Positions 7,231-15,493 of a stretch of 64,000 bases of DNA are shown here, piece by piece (the stretch's first letter is position 1; each line of letters begins with the position of its first letter). This stretch comes from JAVBLU01 sp031553225 (GTDB lineage: Bacteria > Bacillota > Clostridia > Christensenellales > UBA1750). The stretch covers positions 4,718-68,717 of the forward strand of contig JAVBLU010000017.1 of the NCBI GenBank assembly GCA_031553225.1, written 5' to 3'. A program made the translations under genes and the position numbers. The notes beneath the pieces are model-generated. The model searched no databases. It was not told the DNA's origin and saw nothing but the letters and a program-made list of their open reading frames with translations.

Positions 7231-8228
7231 AAAAGCGGACGGACAAGCGTACGAGGGTGAAGCGGTTGGCGCGCATCGTAGCGGTGGTGTGCGCGGGCGT
7301 GCTCGGGCTGGCCATCGTGATGAACACGGCGATCAGCACGGTGTACAGGCGCCGGGTAAACCAAGTGCGCGCCGAGCGGCAAAACGCCCTGCAGAGGATC
7401 GTCAATCATATCGAATACATCGGGTTGGACGATGAGGCGAAGCAGCTGATGCTTCAGCACAGCGAGCGCTACACGGACTTTTCTAACTTTATCGTCACGG
7501 ACGCCGGCCAACAGGTGTTGTATTCGCTGAATCAGGGGCACCTGGACGGTAGCGGCGTGTTCCGCGCCGCGCTAAACGACGACGGGTTCATCGAGGTGCT
7601 GGACGCCAGCGGTCAGGCCAAGGGCGTCTACCGTAACGAAGGCGGGGAAACGTCCATGCTCCGCAGCGTGGCGCAAATCGCGCGGCCGAGCCTTGACGCC
7701 GATCGGATGTTCGGACGGTCATGGCCGGGCGAGGAGCGCATCTATTACGCCGGGTTCCCTTCAAAAAACGTGCAGATGTTCTTTTTCTTCAACCCGAGCA
7801 ACCCCAAATGGACGCAGGGCACGGGCGCGCCAAACGGGCTCGCGCAGATCGTTTCCACGCCTCTGTTCGGCGCGCTCATCGCCCTTTGCATCGTGAGCTA
7901 CTTCGTCGCCCTGGCCATGTGGGTGTACCTGGACGCCGCGCAGCGGGATGCGCATCCGGCGCTGTGGGGCGTGCTTACATTGTTTATGAACGCGGTGGGC
8001 CTGATCGTGTACCTGGCGGTCCGGCCGGAACGCCTGAGCTGTTCGTCCTGCGGCTACTCTCTGGAGCCGGGATTCATCTCCTGTCCGGCCTGCGGTGCAA
8101 AGTGCCGCGCCCAGTGCCCCTCATGCAAGCACGTGACGGACGACGGCTGGACGCACTGCCCGTATTGCGGCATCGCCCTTGCGCCCGCCGCGCCCGAGCC
8201 CGAAACCGACGCGCAAAACCTCGCCTAG
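7227..8228 (+). CDS. Membrane protein with extracytoplasmic domain and C-terminal double zinc ribbon
   Basis: A 333-residue protein. TM1 lies at about residues 15-37, then an extracytoplasmic region of some 180 residues with a sensor-like alpha/beta composition, then two further hydrophobic helices near 215-262. The C-terminus is a cytoplasmic zinc-ribbon region with C272/C275, C286/C289, C293, C297/C300 and C311/C314. The ATG at 7227 overlaps the preceding stop (ATGA), with GGGAGGAT ahead. As the third gene of the sigma operon it could sense the signal that frees the sigma factor, or be the regulated output. Both readings are inference. The family is not recognised beyond the zinc ribbons. 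Confidence 0.75.
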   Translation: MKKRTDKRTRVKRLARIVAVVCAGVLGLAIVMNTAISTVYRRRVNQVRAERQNALQRIVNHIEYIGLDDEAKQLMLQHSERYTDFSNFIVTDAGQQVLYSLNQGHLDGSGVFRAALNDDGFIEVLDASGQAKGVYRNEGGETSMLRSVAQIARPSLDADRMFGRSWPGEERIYYAGFPSKNVQMFFFFNPSNPKWTQGTGAPNGLAQIVSTPLFGALIALCIVSYFVALAMWVYLDAAQRDAHPALWGVLTLFMNAVGLIVYLAVRPERLSCSSCGYSLEPGFISCPACGAKCRAQCPSCKHVTDDGWTHCPYCGIALAPAAPEPETDAQNLA

Positions 8229-8286
8229 GGAGCGGGACTGCCGCGCACCTTCTTCCATGGTTGCTCAGAAAGACGGACTTGGCCAA

Positions 8287-8331
8287 CCGACACAAAGCAA
8301 GGGGATGTATGTTCCCCTTGCTTTGTATCGG
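8287..8331. terminator. Long hairpin between convergent genes, likely bidirectional terminator
   Basis: A 14-base perfect stem (8292-8305 with 8313-8326) is extended by four more pairs (8287-8290 with 8328-8331) after one mismatch, around a seven-base loop. T-rich tails are weak on both sides. It lies between the sigma operon and glpK, which converge. Confidence 0.65.
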
Positions 8332-8380
8332 TTAAGGGCGTTTTGTTGGCACGCGCGCCCTCACACGCCGTGCGCGCGCG

Positions 8381-9871
8381 TTACTGCGCCCAGCCGCGCG
8401 CGCGCAGTACCGCACGCTTCCAGGCATGTCGGGCATCTGCGCGCGCCTGGGCGGACATAGCTGGCTGAAAGGAGGCGTCGTGCGTCCACAGCCCGCGCAA
8501 ATCGTCAAGGCTGGGCGCGCGGCCCACGGCCCGGGCGGCGAGCATGGCCGCGCCCAGGGCCGTCGTCTCGGTGACGGCCGGGCGGAGGATGGGGCGGCCG
8601 GACAGATCGGCCTGCATTTGCATGAGCAGGTTGTTGCGCGACGCGCCGCCGTCCACGCGCAGCTCGCGCAGGGGCACCGGCGCGTCGAGCTCCATGGCCT
8701 CGATCACGTCCATCGCCTGGTGCGCGATGGCCTCCAGCGCGGCGCGCACGATATGCGCCCTTCCCGCGCCGCGCGTGAGTCCTACGATCGCTCCGCGGCC
8801 GTAACCGTCCCAGTACGGCGCGCCAAGGCCTGTGAACGCCGGAACGAACACGACGCCAGCGCAGTCCGCAACGGACGCCGCCACCTCCTCGGAATCGGCC
8901 GCGCTGGCGATCAGGCCCATCTCGTCGCGCAGCCACTGGATAGCCGCGCCCGCAACGAAGACGCTGCCCTCCAGTGCATAGGTCGCCTTGCCGTCCAGCC
9001 GCCAGGCGAGGGTGGTCAGCAGGCGGTGGTGAGAAAACACAGGCACTTCCCCCGTGTTCATCAGCAGAAAACACCCCGTGCCGTAAGTGTTTTTGGCCAT
9101 GCCCGGATCGAAGCACGTTTGCCCGAAGAGCGCCGCGTGCTGGTCGCCCACAAGCGCCGCCACGGGGATGGGTGCGCCCAATATGTCCGGGCGGAGCGTG
9201 CCCGCCACGGCGGAGGAATCCACGATGTCCGGCAGGATGGCGCGGGGCACGCGCAGGGCGGCCAGCATCGCCTCGTCCCAATCGCCGCTGCGCAGGTTGT
9301 ACAAAAGCGTGCGCGAGGCATTCGTCGCGTCCGTCTTGTGCGGGTGTTCCTCGCACAGGTTCCACAAAAGCCAGGTATCCACCGTGCCGAAACACAGCCG
9401 TCCAGCTTCGGCGCTTGCACGCGCGCCGGGCACGTGATCAAGGATCCATGCGATCTTCGTGCCGGAGAAATAGGCGTCCAGCACAAGGCCCGTGCGGCTG
9501 CGCGCCTCGTCCTCCAGACCGCATGCGCGCAAGGCGTCGCAGTCCGCGGCCGTACGGCGGCACTGCCATACGATGGCAGGGTGAACGGGTTTTCCGGAAG
9601 CGCGCTCCCAAACCAGGGTGGTCTCGCGCTGGTTTGTGATGCCGACGCAGGCGATCTGCGCGGGGGAGATCCCGGCCTTCTGCACGGCATAGCGCAGCGC
9701 GTCAATCTGCGAGGTTAGAATATCGAAGGGGTCGTGCTCCACCCACCCGGCCTGCGGGTAGTGCTGCGGGAATTCGATGCCGTGGCTGCCGAGCACCCGG
9801 CCGCGCAGGTCGAACACGATGGCCCGCGAGCTGGTAGTGCCCTGGTCCAGCGCCACCATCACCTGATCCAA
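8381..9871 (-). CDS. glpK: Glycerol kinase
   Basis: It phosphorylates glycerol to sn-glycerol 3-phosphate with ATP in the cytosol. Full-length FGGY kinase of 496 residues. The phosphate-1 loop DQGTTSSRAIVFD is near the N-terminus, with WVEHDP, the substrate-site region ITNQRET, and FGTVDTWLLWNL and DGGASRNNLLMQ in the second domain. On the minus strand AGGAGG lies nine bases ahead of a TTG at 9871-9869, giving the expected N-terminus. The next in-frame ATG is four codons later at poor spacing, and the ATG at 9937 is too far upstream. No glpF or glpD is adjacent. A terminator hairpin separates it from the upstream operon, so it probably has its own promoter. Confidence 0.93.
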   Translation of the reverse strand: MDQVMVALDQGTTSSRAIVFDLRGRVLGSHGIEFPQHYPQAGWVEHDPFDILTSQIDALRYAVQKAGISPAQIACVGITNQRETTLVWERASGKPVHPAIVWQCRRTAADCDALRACGLEDEARSRTGLVLDAYFSGTKIAWILDHVPGARASAEAGRLCFGTVDTWLLWNLCEEHPHKTDATNASRTLLYNLRSGDWDEAMLAALRVPRAILPDIVDSSAVAGTLRPDILGAPIPVAALVGDQHAALFGQTCFDPGMAKNTYGTGCFLLMNTGEVPVFSHHRLLTTLAWRLDGKATYALEGSVFVAGAAIQWLRDEMGLIASAADSEEVAASVADCAGVVFVPAFTGLGAPYWDGYGRGAIVGLTRGAGRAHIVRAALEAIAHQAMDVIEAMELDAPVPLRELRVDGGASRNNLLMQMQADLSGRPILRPAVTETTALGAAMLAARAVGRAPSLDDLRGLWTHDASFQPAMSAQARADARHAWKRAVLRARGWAQ

Positions 9872-9955
9872 TCCCGATTCCTCCTGATAGCTGATGTTGA
9901 TCGACGGGGCAAGCGCCGGGGCTGACCCGGCGTCCAAGGCGCGCGGCGCAAAGGG

Positions 9956-9980
9956 TAAGGCCCCTCAAAGAGGGGCCTTA
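9956..9980 (-). terminator. Terminator hairpin after the URO-D-family gene
   Basis: A perfect 11-base stem (9956-9966 with 9970-9980) with an AAA loop. On the minus strand it lies eight bases beyond the stop of the gene ending at 9988 and is followed by CCCTTTGCG, so the T tract is weak. Confidence 0.75.
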
Positions 9981-9987
9981 CAAGCGG

Positions 9988-11103
9988 CTAGTACCGGCCG
10001 TAGGTTTGCACGGCGGCCATGATCAGCCGCAGGCTCTCAAGGGACGAGCCATTGTTGATGGATCCGGCCGTGGTCAGGTTGAGGCCGCGGCCGTGCTCCC
10101 TGGCCATGGCGCAGTCGCGCTTGGTCTCCAGCAGGATCTGCTCGGCGTCGTTGCGCATGAAAGTGAAGGGCGCGATGCACCCGTCGATGCGCGCGCGGGG
10201 CATAAAGCGGCGAATCTGGTCCACAAGCACGGTGGGCCCGAAGTTCACGCCGTTCAGCTTGGTTTCGGCCAGCAGGGGCAGCAGGTGCCCCATGGCAGAA
10301 TCGCTGTGCTGGTAGCGGGAGTCGCCCTCGTCCGGGCTGAAGCGCGCGAACACCTGCTGCAGCACGGGCAGGCCAAAGGCGCGGTACATGTCCGGGTTGA
10401 GCAGGCAGCAGTTGTCATCCGCGAAGGAAAAGCCGTGCGGAGCGTTTTGCTTGGTGTAGCCTGCTTCCTCGTCAAAAACCTCCGCGATGCCGATAGCCAC
10501 GTCGGCGATGGAGCGTGAGAAGCGCGCGCACAGCTCCGGCTCGTCAAGCAGCAGAAACAGAAAGTCCTCGGCGCCGTAGATGGAACAGGCAAGCGTAACG
10601 GGCCCGCGGATGCCGCGCGCGCGGGAGGGTTTTACCCCGTACGTCTCAAAGATGCGCTTCTTTTCAGCCGCCCAGTTGGCGGGCAGCAGAAAAGCGCGCA
10701 GGTCCAGCTTGTCCACGGCGTCCAGCTGCGCGGCCAGCGCCTGCGGGGTACGAATGTCCGATTCCAGCCACTCGGAGTGGTTCGCCCACACATAGCGGCC
10801 GCCGAACACCTCGCCGATGCGGCGGGTGGCGGGGAAGGCCGCGTCTTCCGGAAGGAAGCTCTCGCGCAGCAAGCGTTTTCCAACGATCTTTTCGGCCTTG
10901 TCGTTGTAGCGCTTGTTCAGTTCTATGCGTCGGGGAAGGGGGGTTACGTCCCAGGGATGGCCCTCCTCCTGCAGCTCGGCGAATACGCATTCGTCGCTCA
11001 TACGGATGCCCAGCGCCACCTGAGGCGCTTCCTTTGCAAAGCAGTTGTCGCCGTGGGCGATTTCGTCGTCCTTCCAGAAACGGGCGATGTCCAAGTCCAC
11101 CAT
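9988..11103 (-). CDS. Uroporphyrinogen-decarboxylase (URO-D) family protein
   Basis: A 371-residue protein with the TIM-barrel character of the URO-D/MtaA/CmuA superfamily. The recognisable parts are the middle FLFLLLDEPELCARFSRSIA, the C-terminal HSDSAMGHLLPLLAETKLNG segment and GLNLTTAGSINNGSSLESLR near the end. Members outside haem synthesis are often cobamide-dependent methyltransferases or of unknown substrate. No other haem-synthesis gene is nearby. It is the last gene of a minus-strand operon with a GatD-like dehydrogenase 21 bases upstream and a sugar kinase before that, so a role in breakdown of a sugar or polyol, perhaps a methylated one, is inferred. The ATG has GAGGAGGAG ahead. 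Confidence 0.82.
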   Translation of the reverse strand: MVDLDIARFWKDDEIAHGDNCFAKEAPQVALGIRMSDECVFAELQEEGHPWDVTPLPRRIELNKRYNDKAEKIVGKRLLRESFLPEDAAFPATRRIGEVFGGRYVWANHSEWLESDIRTPQALAAQLDAVDKLDLRAFLLPANWAAEKKRIFETYGVKPSRARGIRGPVTLACSIYGAEDFLFLLLDEPELCARFSRSIADVAIGIAEVFDEEAGYTKQNAPHGFSFADDNCCLLNPDMYRAFGLPVLQQVFARFSPDEGDSRYQHSDSAMGHLLPLLAETKLNGVNFGPTVLVDQIRRFMPRARIDGCIAPFTFMRNDAEQILLETKRDCAMAREHGRGLNLTTAGSINNGSSLESLRLIMAAVQTYGRY

Positions 11104-11124
11104 GCTGATCTCCTCCTCAAAGCG

Positions 11125-12156
11125 TCAGGGTATTTCCAGCATCACGCGGCCGCCCGCGGCGCCGGAGCGTGCCAGTGCGAAGGCCTCCATGGCCTTGTGC
11201 AGCGGAAGGATCCGGCCGATCAGCTTCTTCGGGACGACCAAGCGACCCTGAGCGGCCATATCGCAGGCAAGCGACCATTCCCTGCCGGGGAAGGGAGCGG
11301 AATAGCTCATCCAGGAGCCGGTCAGCGTGAACTCCTTGCGGTTCATCAGCTCGAAGGTCTTCCAGTCGAAGGACAGATCGCGCGAGGAGGTGCCGATGAA
11401 GCACACCTGGCCGCGCCGGGCGGCGAGGCGGAAGCACATGGCCATGGCCGGTCCGGCGCCGGCCGTCTCCACCACGGCGTCGTAGCCGCGGCCGTCCGCG
11501 GCGGCCATGGCCTTGGCCTCGTCGGAACTAAGGAACGCGGCGTCCGCGCCCAGCTCGCGCGCGGCGGCAAGCCGTTGCGGCTCGATATCGAACGCCGTAA
11601 CGGACGCGCTGCCCAAAAACTTGGCCCAGGCAACGGCCAGCAGTCCGATGGTGCCCGCGCCCACAACCGCCACGCGGCCGCCGGCCTTCAGGCCCATGTG
11701 CATAAGGCCGTGCAGCGCAACCGTGGAGGGTTCGGTGAGCGCCGCCACGGGAAAAGGCGTGTCGCCGCAGGGCACGGCGTTGCGGGCCGGCATGCACACG
11801 TACTGCGCCATGGCTCCGTTCTGGCGCGAGCCGATAAAGGAGTAATGGGCGCACTGCGCCGGGCGTCCCTGCTGGCAGTCCGCGCACACAAAACAGGGCA
11901 GCAGCGGTGCGCAGGCGACGTTTTCCCCTACGCGCTCGGCGGGCACGCTCTCGCCCACGCAGTCGATCGTGCCGGAGAACTCGTGTCCTAAGACGATGGG
12001 GTAGTTGTGCGCCGCGCCCGCGAACACGCGCGGGATGTCCGAGCCGCACACGCCGCAATAGCGCACGCGCACGCGCACCTCGCCGGGCTTTGGCTGCGGG
12101 TCGGGCAGGTTCTGCACTTGGATAGTTTCCGGGCCGGTCAATACGGCGGCGATCAT
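11125..12156 (-). CDS. Zinc-dependent medium-chain dehydrogenase, galactitol/arabitol-phosphate dehydrogenase-like
   Basis: A 343-residue MDR enzyme that probably oxidises a polyol phosphate with NAD+. Catalytic zinc ligands C37 and H58/E59 (GHEFSG) and the structural zinc set C88, C91, C94 and C102 are all present. The Rossmann motif is VVGAGTIGLLA. By recollection it resembles E. coli GatD along its length, with PRVF, NYPIVLGHEFSG, FIGSRQNG and GSWMSYSAPFPG each having a close counterpart. GatD makes tagatose 6-phosphate, and arabitol-phosphate dehydrogenases of Gram-positives are the alternative. The ATG at 12156 overlaps the kinase stop (ATGA) and has GAGGAGG ahead. Confidence 0.87.
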   Translation of the reverse strand: MIAAVLTGPETIQVQNLPDPQPKPGEVRVRVRYCGVCGSDIPRVFAGAAHNYPIVLGHEFSGTIDCVGESVPAERVGENVACAPLLPCFVCADCQQGRPAQCAHYSFIGSRQNGAMAQYVCMPARNAVPCGDTPFPVAALTEPSTVALHGLMHMGLKAGGRVAVVGAGTIGLLAVAWAKFLGSASVTAFDIEPQRLAAARELGADAAFLSSDEAKAMAAADGRGYDAVVETAGAGPAMAMCFRLAARRGQVCFIGTSSRDLSFDWKTFELMNRKEFTLTGSWMSYSAPFPGREWSLACDMAAQGRLVVPKKLIGRILPLHKAMEAFALARSGAAGGRVMLEIP

Positions 12157-13658
12157 GGCGCAGCCTCCTCGTGCGCCGCGCGCATCAACTCGCGCAGCGC
12201 CGGATACAGTGCTCGGTAGCGCGCGTAGGCGCGTTCGTAGGCGGGATCGCAGGGCAGCGTCGGGTCGTGGCTGCGTTCCACAAAGGTCGTCCTTCGAACG
12301 GCTTCGGCAAAGGAGGGCCACACGCCAACGCCCATCCCAGCTAGCATGGCCGCCCCCTGCGAGGTGGCCGCGCCCGGCCGGGCGACTTCCATACGGCGCC
12401 CGGTTATATCCGCTTTGATCTGCGTCCATACGGGCGAGCGGGCCGCGCCGCCCACGGCGCGCATATCGCCTACGCAAACGCCCGCTTCCTCGGCTGTTTG
12501 CAGGTTGTGCAGCAGCGCAAAGGCGACGCCCTCCAGCATGGCGCGCCACACCTCGGCTTGCTGCGAGGCGAGCGACAGCCCGAAGAAGACGCCGCAGGCC
12601 GCCGGATCCCAAAGCGGGGAGCGTTCGCCGGACAGGTAGGGCAGGAAGGTGACGCCGCGGCTGCCCCGGGGCACCGTGGCGGCCAGCGCGTCCATATCCT
12701 CGTAGGAGGGCGAGCCGAGCAACCGGCGGCACCAGCGTGCCGCAGCGCTTCCGCCCACAGTACCGCCCTGCAGAAGCCAGCACCCAGGCGCCACGTGGGC
12801 AGACAGGATGAGCTTTTCATGCGTCGTGGGGCGACTCAGGCACGCCGAAAACCCGCCTGCGTTGCCGCCCTGTTCCTGCGTTTGTCCGGGCGCCACCACG
12901 CCCGCGCCCAGCGTGCCGCAGGCCGCGTCCAGGCCTCCCGCCACAACGGGCGTCCCCGCAAGCAGCCCAGTTAGGGCCGCAGCGGAAGATGATACCCCGC
13001 CCACCACCTGATGGCAGTCGTACAGGTCGGGCAGCAGGTGCACCGGCAACCCGAGCGATTTGCCAAAGGGTATGTCCCACGCGCCTCTGGCCATGTTGTA
13101 GCATGCCCAGCCGTAGCCCTGCGAGCGGTCGTGCGAGGGACGGCCCGTCAGCTTGTATACGATAAAGCCGTTGGACTGCAGGATGAACGAAGCGCGCCGC
13201 AGCCTATCCGGCTGGTGCTTGGCCATCCACAGCGCTTTCGGGCCGGTATGCCCGGCAGCCGGACGGTTGCCCGCTGCGTCCATCAGCGCGGGAAGTCCGG
13301 CAATATTCACCAGGGCGTCCGCCTCGGCCTGTGAGCGCGTGTCCATCCAAATTGGCGTGCGGCCGAACGTCTCCCCGTCTTGGCTCACGGGCACGCATGC
13401 CCAGCTCTGGCCGTCCACGCCGACCGCAGCGATGTCGCCCGGCCCGCGCCCATCGGCCTGCAGCTGAGCGAGGACGTCCTTCACGGCGTCCACCGCGCCC
13501 TGCCACCAGTCGTCGGGCTCCTGCTCGGCGAACCCGGGCCTTGGGGTGTACAGCGGGTAGCTGGCCACCGCGTCCGCCAGGATTCCCCCGCACTCGTCAA
13601 AAGCGGTGGCCTTGCAGCTGGATGTGCCGATGTCGATGCCCAGAAGCACGGCGCCCAT
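12153..13658 (-). CDS. FGGY-family carbohydrate kinase (xylulokinase-like)
   Basis: A 501-residue sugar kinase. The N-terminal phosphate loop GIDIGTSSCKATAFD, the segment VGVDGQSWACVPV, the catalytic-Asp region GGLDAACGTLGAGV and GGAARSPVWTQIKADI in the C-terminal domain place it in FGGY near xylulokinases. The true sugar (xylulose, another ketose, or a polyol) is not determinable. The ATG at 13658 has GGGAGGTG just upstream. It is followed by the GatD-like gene in overlap, so kinase and polyol-phosphate dehydrogenase should act in sequence on one substrate. AraD, which makes D-xylulose 5-phosphate, is encoded about 1.1 kb away on the other strand. Confidence 0.88.
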   Translation of the reverse strand: MGAVLLGIDIGTSSCKATAFDECGGILADAVASYPLYTPRPGFAEQEPDDWWQGAVDAVKDVLAQLQADGRGPGDIAAVGVDGQSWACVPVSQDGETFGRTPIWMDTRSQAEADALVNIAGLPALMDAAGNRPAAGHTGPKALWMAKHQPDRLRRASFILQSNGFIVYKLTGRPSHDRSQGYGWACYNMARGAWDIPFGKSLGLPVHLLPDLYDCHQVVGGVSSSAAALTGLLAGTPVVAGGLDAACGTLGAGVVAPGQTQEQGGNAGGFSACLSRPTTHEKLILSAHVAPGCWLLQGGTVGGSAAARWCRRLLGSPSYEDMDALAATVPRGSRGVTFLPYLSGERSPLWDPAACGVFFGLSLASQQAEVWRAMLEGVAFALLHNLQTAEEAGVCVGDMRAVGGAARSPVWTQIKADITGRRMEVARPGAATSQGAAMLAGMGVGVWPSFAEAVRRTTFVERSHDPTLPCDPAYERAYARYRALYPALRELMRAAHEEAAP

Positions 13659-13707
13659 AGCGACACCTCCCGGAAGTGGTTGGCTCGGCTGCGAGGCGGC
13701 CGCCGCC

Positions 13708-14595
13708 TTACGGCGCCAGCACGGACAGCGCGCCGGGTACGAGCTGCATGTGCGCCATAGCGGCGGTGCGCAACTCCCCGTCCACATTCAGCAGCAGGGC
13801 CTTGGGGCCCTCCATGCGCACCTCGCTGCAGCGCAGCACGTCCACCTCGGGCAGGCGTATGTGGTTGCCCTTGATGAAACCGGGCAGCAGAAAGATGATG
13901 CGCCAGCGCGCCACGGGGCGGATGACGACCAGATCGAACAGCCCGTCGGACACCTGCGCGCCCGGGGCGATGGTCATGCCGCCGCCGAAGTGCCGGCCGT
14001 TGCACACGTCCACGAGCAGCACTTCCGTCTCCTTCGTTTGGCCGTCCACGGTGAGGGTCAGCTTAACTGGCTGATAATTGAATATGGCCGACACGACGCC
14101 CATCAGATAGGCGGCCATGCCGCGCGCCATGCGCTTAAAGCGGAGGGTGCGCTGGGCGGTGTCCGCGTCAAACCCCGTGCCTGCAATGTTTAAAAACCAC
14201 TGGTCGTTCACGCGGCCCGCGTCCACCAGGCGGCCGCCCGCCGCCAGCTGCGGCAGCTGCTGCTCCAAAGCGGACATCGGGTCGTGGGGCAGGCCCAGCG
14301 AACGGGCGAAATCGTTCCCCGTGCCGCCAGGAATCACCCCAAGACTGCAGGAGGAGGTGACGATGCCCTGCGCCGTCTCCAGCACCGTGCCGTCCCCGCC
14401 GATGCAGAAAACCGCCTGCGCGCCGGACAGCATGGCCGAGTGGGACAGCTCGCTGGCGTGGCCGGGGAAGCACGTTTCCACGAGCTGAAACGGCAGCCCC
14501 AGGGCGGCGAGCCGCGCGCTTACCTGCACGGCTATGCGGCGGGCCATGCCCTTACCGGCCACGGGGTTGACGATGACGGGAATAGGCAGGGACAT
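13708..14595 (-). CDS. Diacylglycerol kinase family lipid kinase
   Basis: A 295-residue soluble enzyme of the DgkB/YegS group, which phosphorylates diacylglycerol or a related lipid at the membrane surface. The signatures are IVNPVAGKG at the N-terminus, the nucleotide motif IGGDGTVLE near residue 65 and GGTGNDFARSLGL near 90. The C-terminal beta-sandwich carries NGRHFGGGMTIAPGAQVSDG. The ATG at 14595 has GAGGGTGA upstream. Only 49 bases separate its stop from the sugar kinase start, so read-through into the catabolic operon is possible although the functions look unrelated. Confidence 0.92.
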   Translation of the reverse strand: MSLPIPVIVNPVAGKGMARRIAVQVSARLAALGLPFQLVETCFPGHASELSHSAMLSGAQAVFCIGGDGTVLETAQGIVTSSCSLGVIPGGTGNDFARSLGLPHDPMSALEQQLPQLAAGGRLVDAGRVNDQWFLNIAGTGFDADTAQRTLRFKRMARGMAAYLMGVVSAIFNYQPVKLTLTVDGQTKETEVLLVDVCNGRHFGGGMTIAPGAQVSDGLFDLVVIRPVARWRIIFLLPGFIKGNHIRLPEVDVLRCSEVRMEGPKALLLNVDGELRTAAMAHMQLVPGALSVLAP

Positions 14596-14720
14596 GGCAC
14601 GATCACCCTCATTATACATGACACATGAAATCCATAGCTCATGATACTGCACCCAAATGCAGATTGCAAGCGCCACAGCCGTTTGCCGCATCCGGGCTGT
14701 GCTTTGCGGCGTTTGCAGCC

Positions 14721-14749
14721 TTGCCATTCGCGTTTCTGCGCGCTACAAT
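14721..14749 (+). promoter_or_regulatory. Sigma-A promoter of araD
   Basis: TTGCCA at 14721-14726, a 17-base spacer and TACAAT at 14744-14749, 21 bases ahead of the araD ATG. The leader is short but includes the purine-rich Shine-Dalgarno sequence. Confidence 0.65.
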
Positions 14750-14770
14750 GAGGGAAAGGGGGCCGACAGG

Positions 14771-15484
14771 ATGTCCTTTACGGCGCTAAAAGAGGAAGTA
14801 TATGAAGCGAACATGGCGCTTTGGCGCTCCGGCCTTGTGCTGTACACATGGGGGAATGTGTCGGCCGTCGACCGCGCGGCGGGCGCTTTGGTCATCAAGC
14901 CAAGCGGCGTATCTTACGAGGCCATGACCGCCGGGGACATGGTGGTGGTAGACCTGCCGGAGGGTAAAATCGTGGAAGGCGCGCTGCGCCCTTCGTCGGA
15001 TACGCCCACGCACCGCGCGCTGTATCTGGGCTTTCCCAGCATCGCCGCCGTCGCCCACACCCACTCCGCGCATGCCACGGCATTTGCGCAGGCGGGGGTC
15101 GCACTTGCGGCCATGGGCACCACGCACGCCGACCATTTCTTTGGCGATGTGCCCGTCACCCGCGCCATGACGCCGGAAGAGATACAGCGCGACTATGAGT
15201 GGAACACCGGTCTGGTCATCCGTGAGGCGTTTGGCGGCATGGATCCCTCGCAGATTCCTGCGGCGCTCGTTCGGCAGCACGGTCCCTTCACCTGGGGCGG
15301 GAATGCCGGCAAAGCTGTGGAGAACGCCGTGGTGCTGGAGGCCTGCTGCCGCATGGCCATACTCGCCCGCGGGCTAAATCCAGCCGCCCCGTCCTTGCAG
15401 CAGGCGCTTTTGCGCAAGCATTTTTTGCGCAAGCACGGCTCGTCCGCCTACTACGGCCAGCGCCGACCCGACGGCAGCGCTTAG
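14771..15484 (+). CDS. araD: L-ribulose-5-phosphate 4-epimerase
   Basis: It interconverts L-ribulose 5-phosphate and D-xylulose 5-phosphate, feeding pentoses into the pentose phosphate pathway. This 237-residue class II aldolase-fold protein closely follows E. coli AraD as I recall it. It has TWGNVSAVDR at 26-35, IKPSGVSYE, PSSDTPTHRALY, zinc ligands H96 and H98 with H170, GTTHADHFFG near 116-125, and the C-terminal LRKHGSSAYYGQ. It is monocistronic with its own promoter. Its stop is nine bases from the stop of the convergent permease gene, with no room for a terminator. No araA or araB is present in the window. Confidence 0.93.
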   Translation: MSFTALKEEVYEANMALWRSGLVLYTWGNVSAVDRAAGALVIKPSGVSYEAMTAGDMVVVDLPEGKIVEGALRPSSDTPTHRALYLGFPSIAAVAHTHSAHATAFAQAGVALAAMGTTHADHFFGDVPVTRAMTPEEIQRDYEWNTGLVIREAFGGMDPSQIPAALVRQHGPFTWGGNAGKAVENAVVLEACCRMAILARGLNPAAPSLQQALLRKHFLRKHGSSAYYGQRRPDGSA

Positions 15485-15493
15485 CCGCGGGAC

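Noticed and set aside
14611..14616. Perfect minus-strand TATAAT ahead of the diacylglycerol kinase gene
   Set aside because: Transcription would start only about nine bases before the ATG, downstream of the Shine-Dalgarno sequence, and no -35 box is present, so it is probably not the functional promoter.
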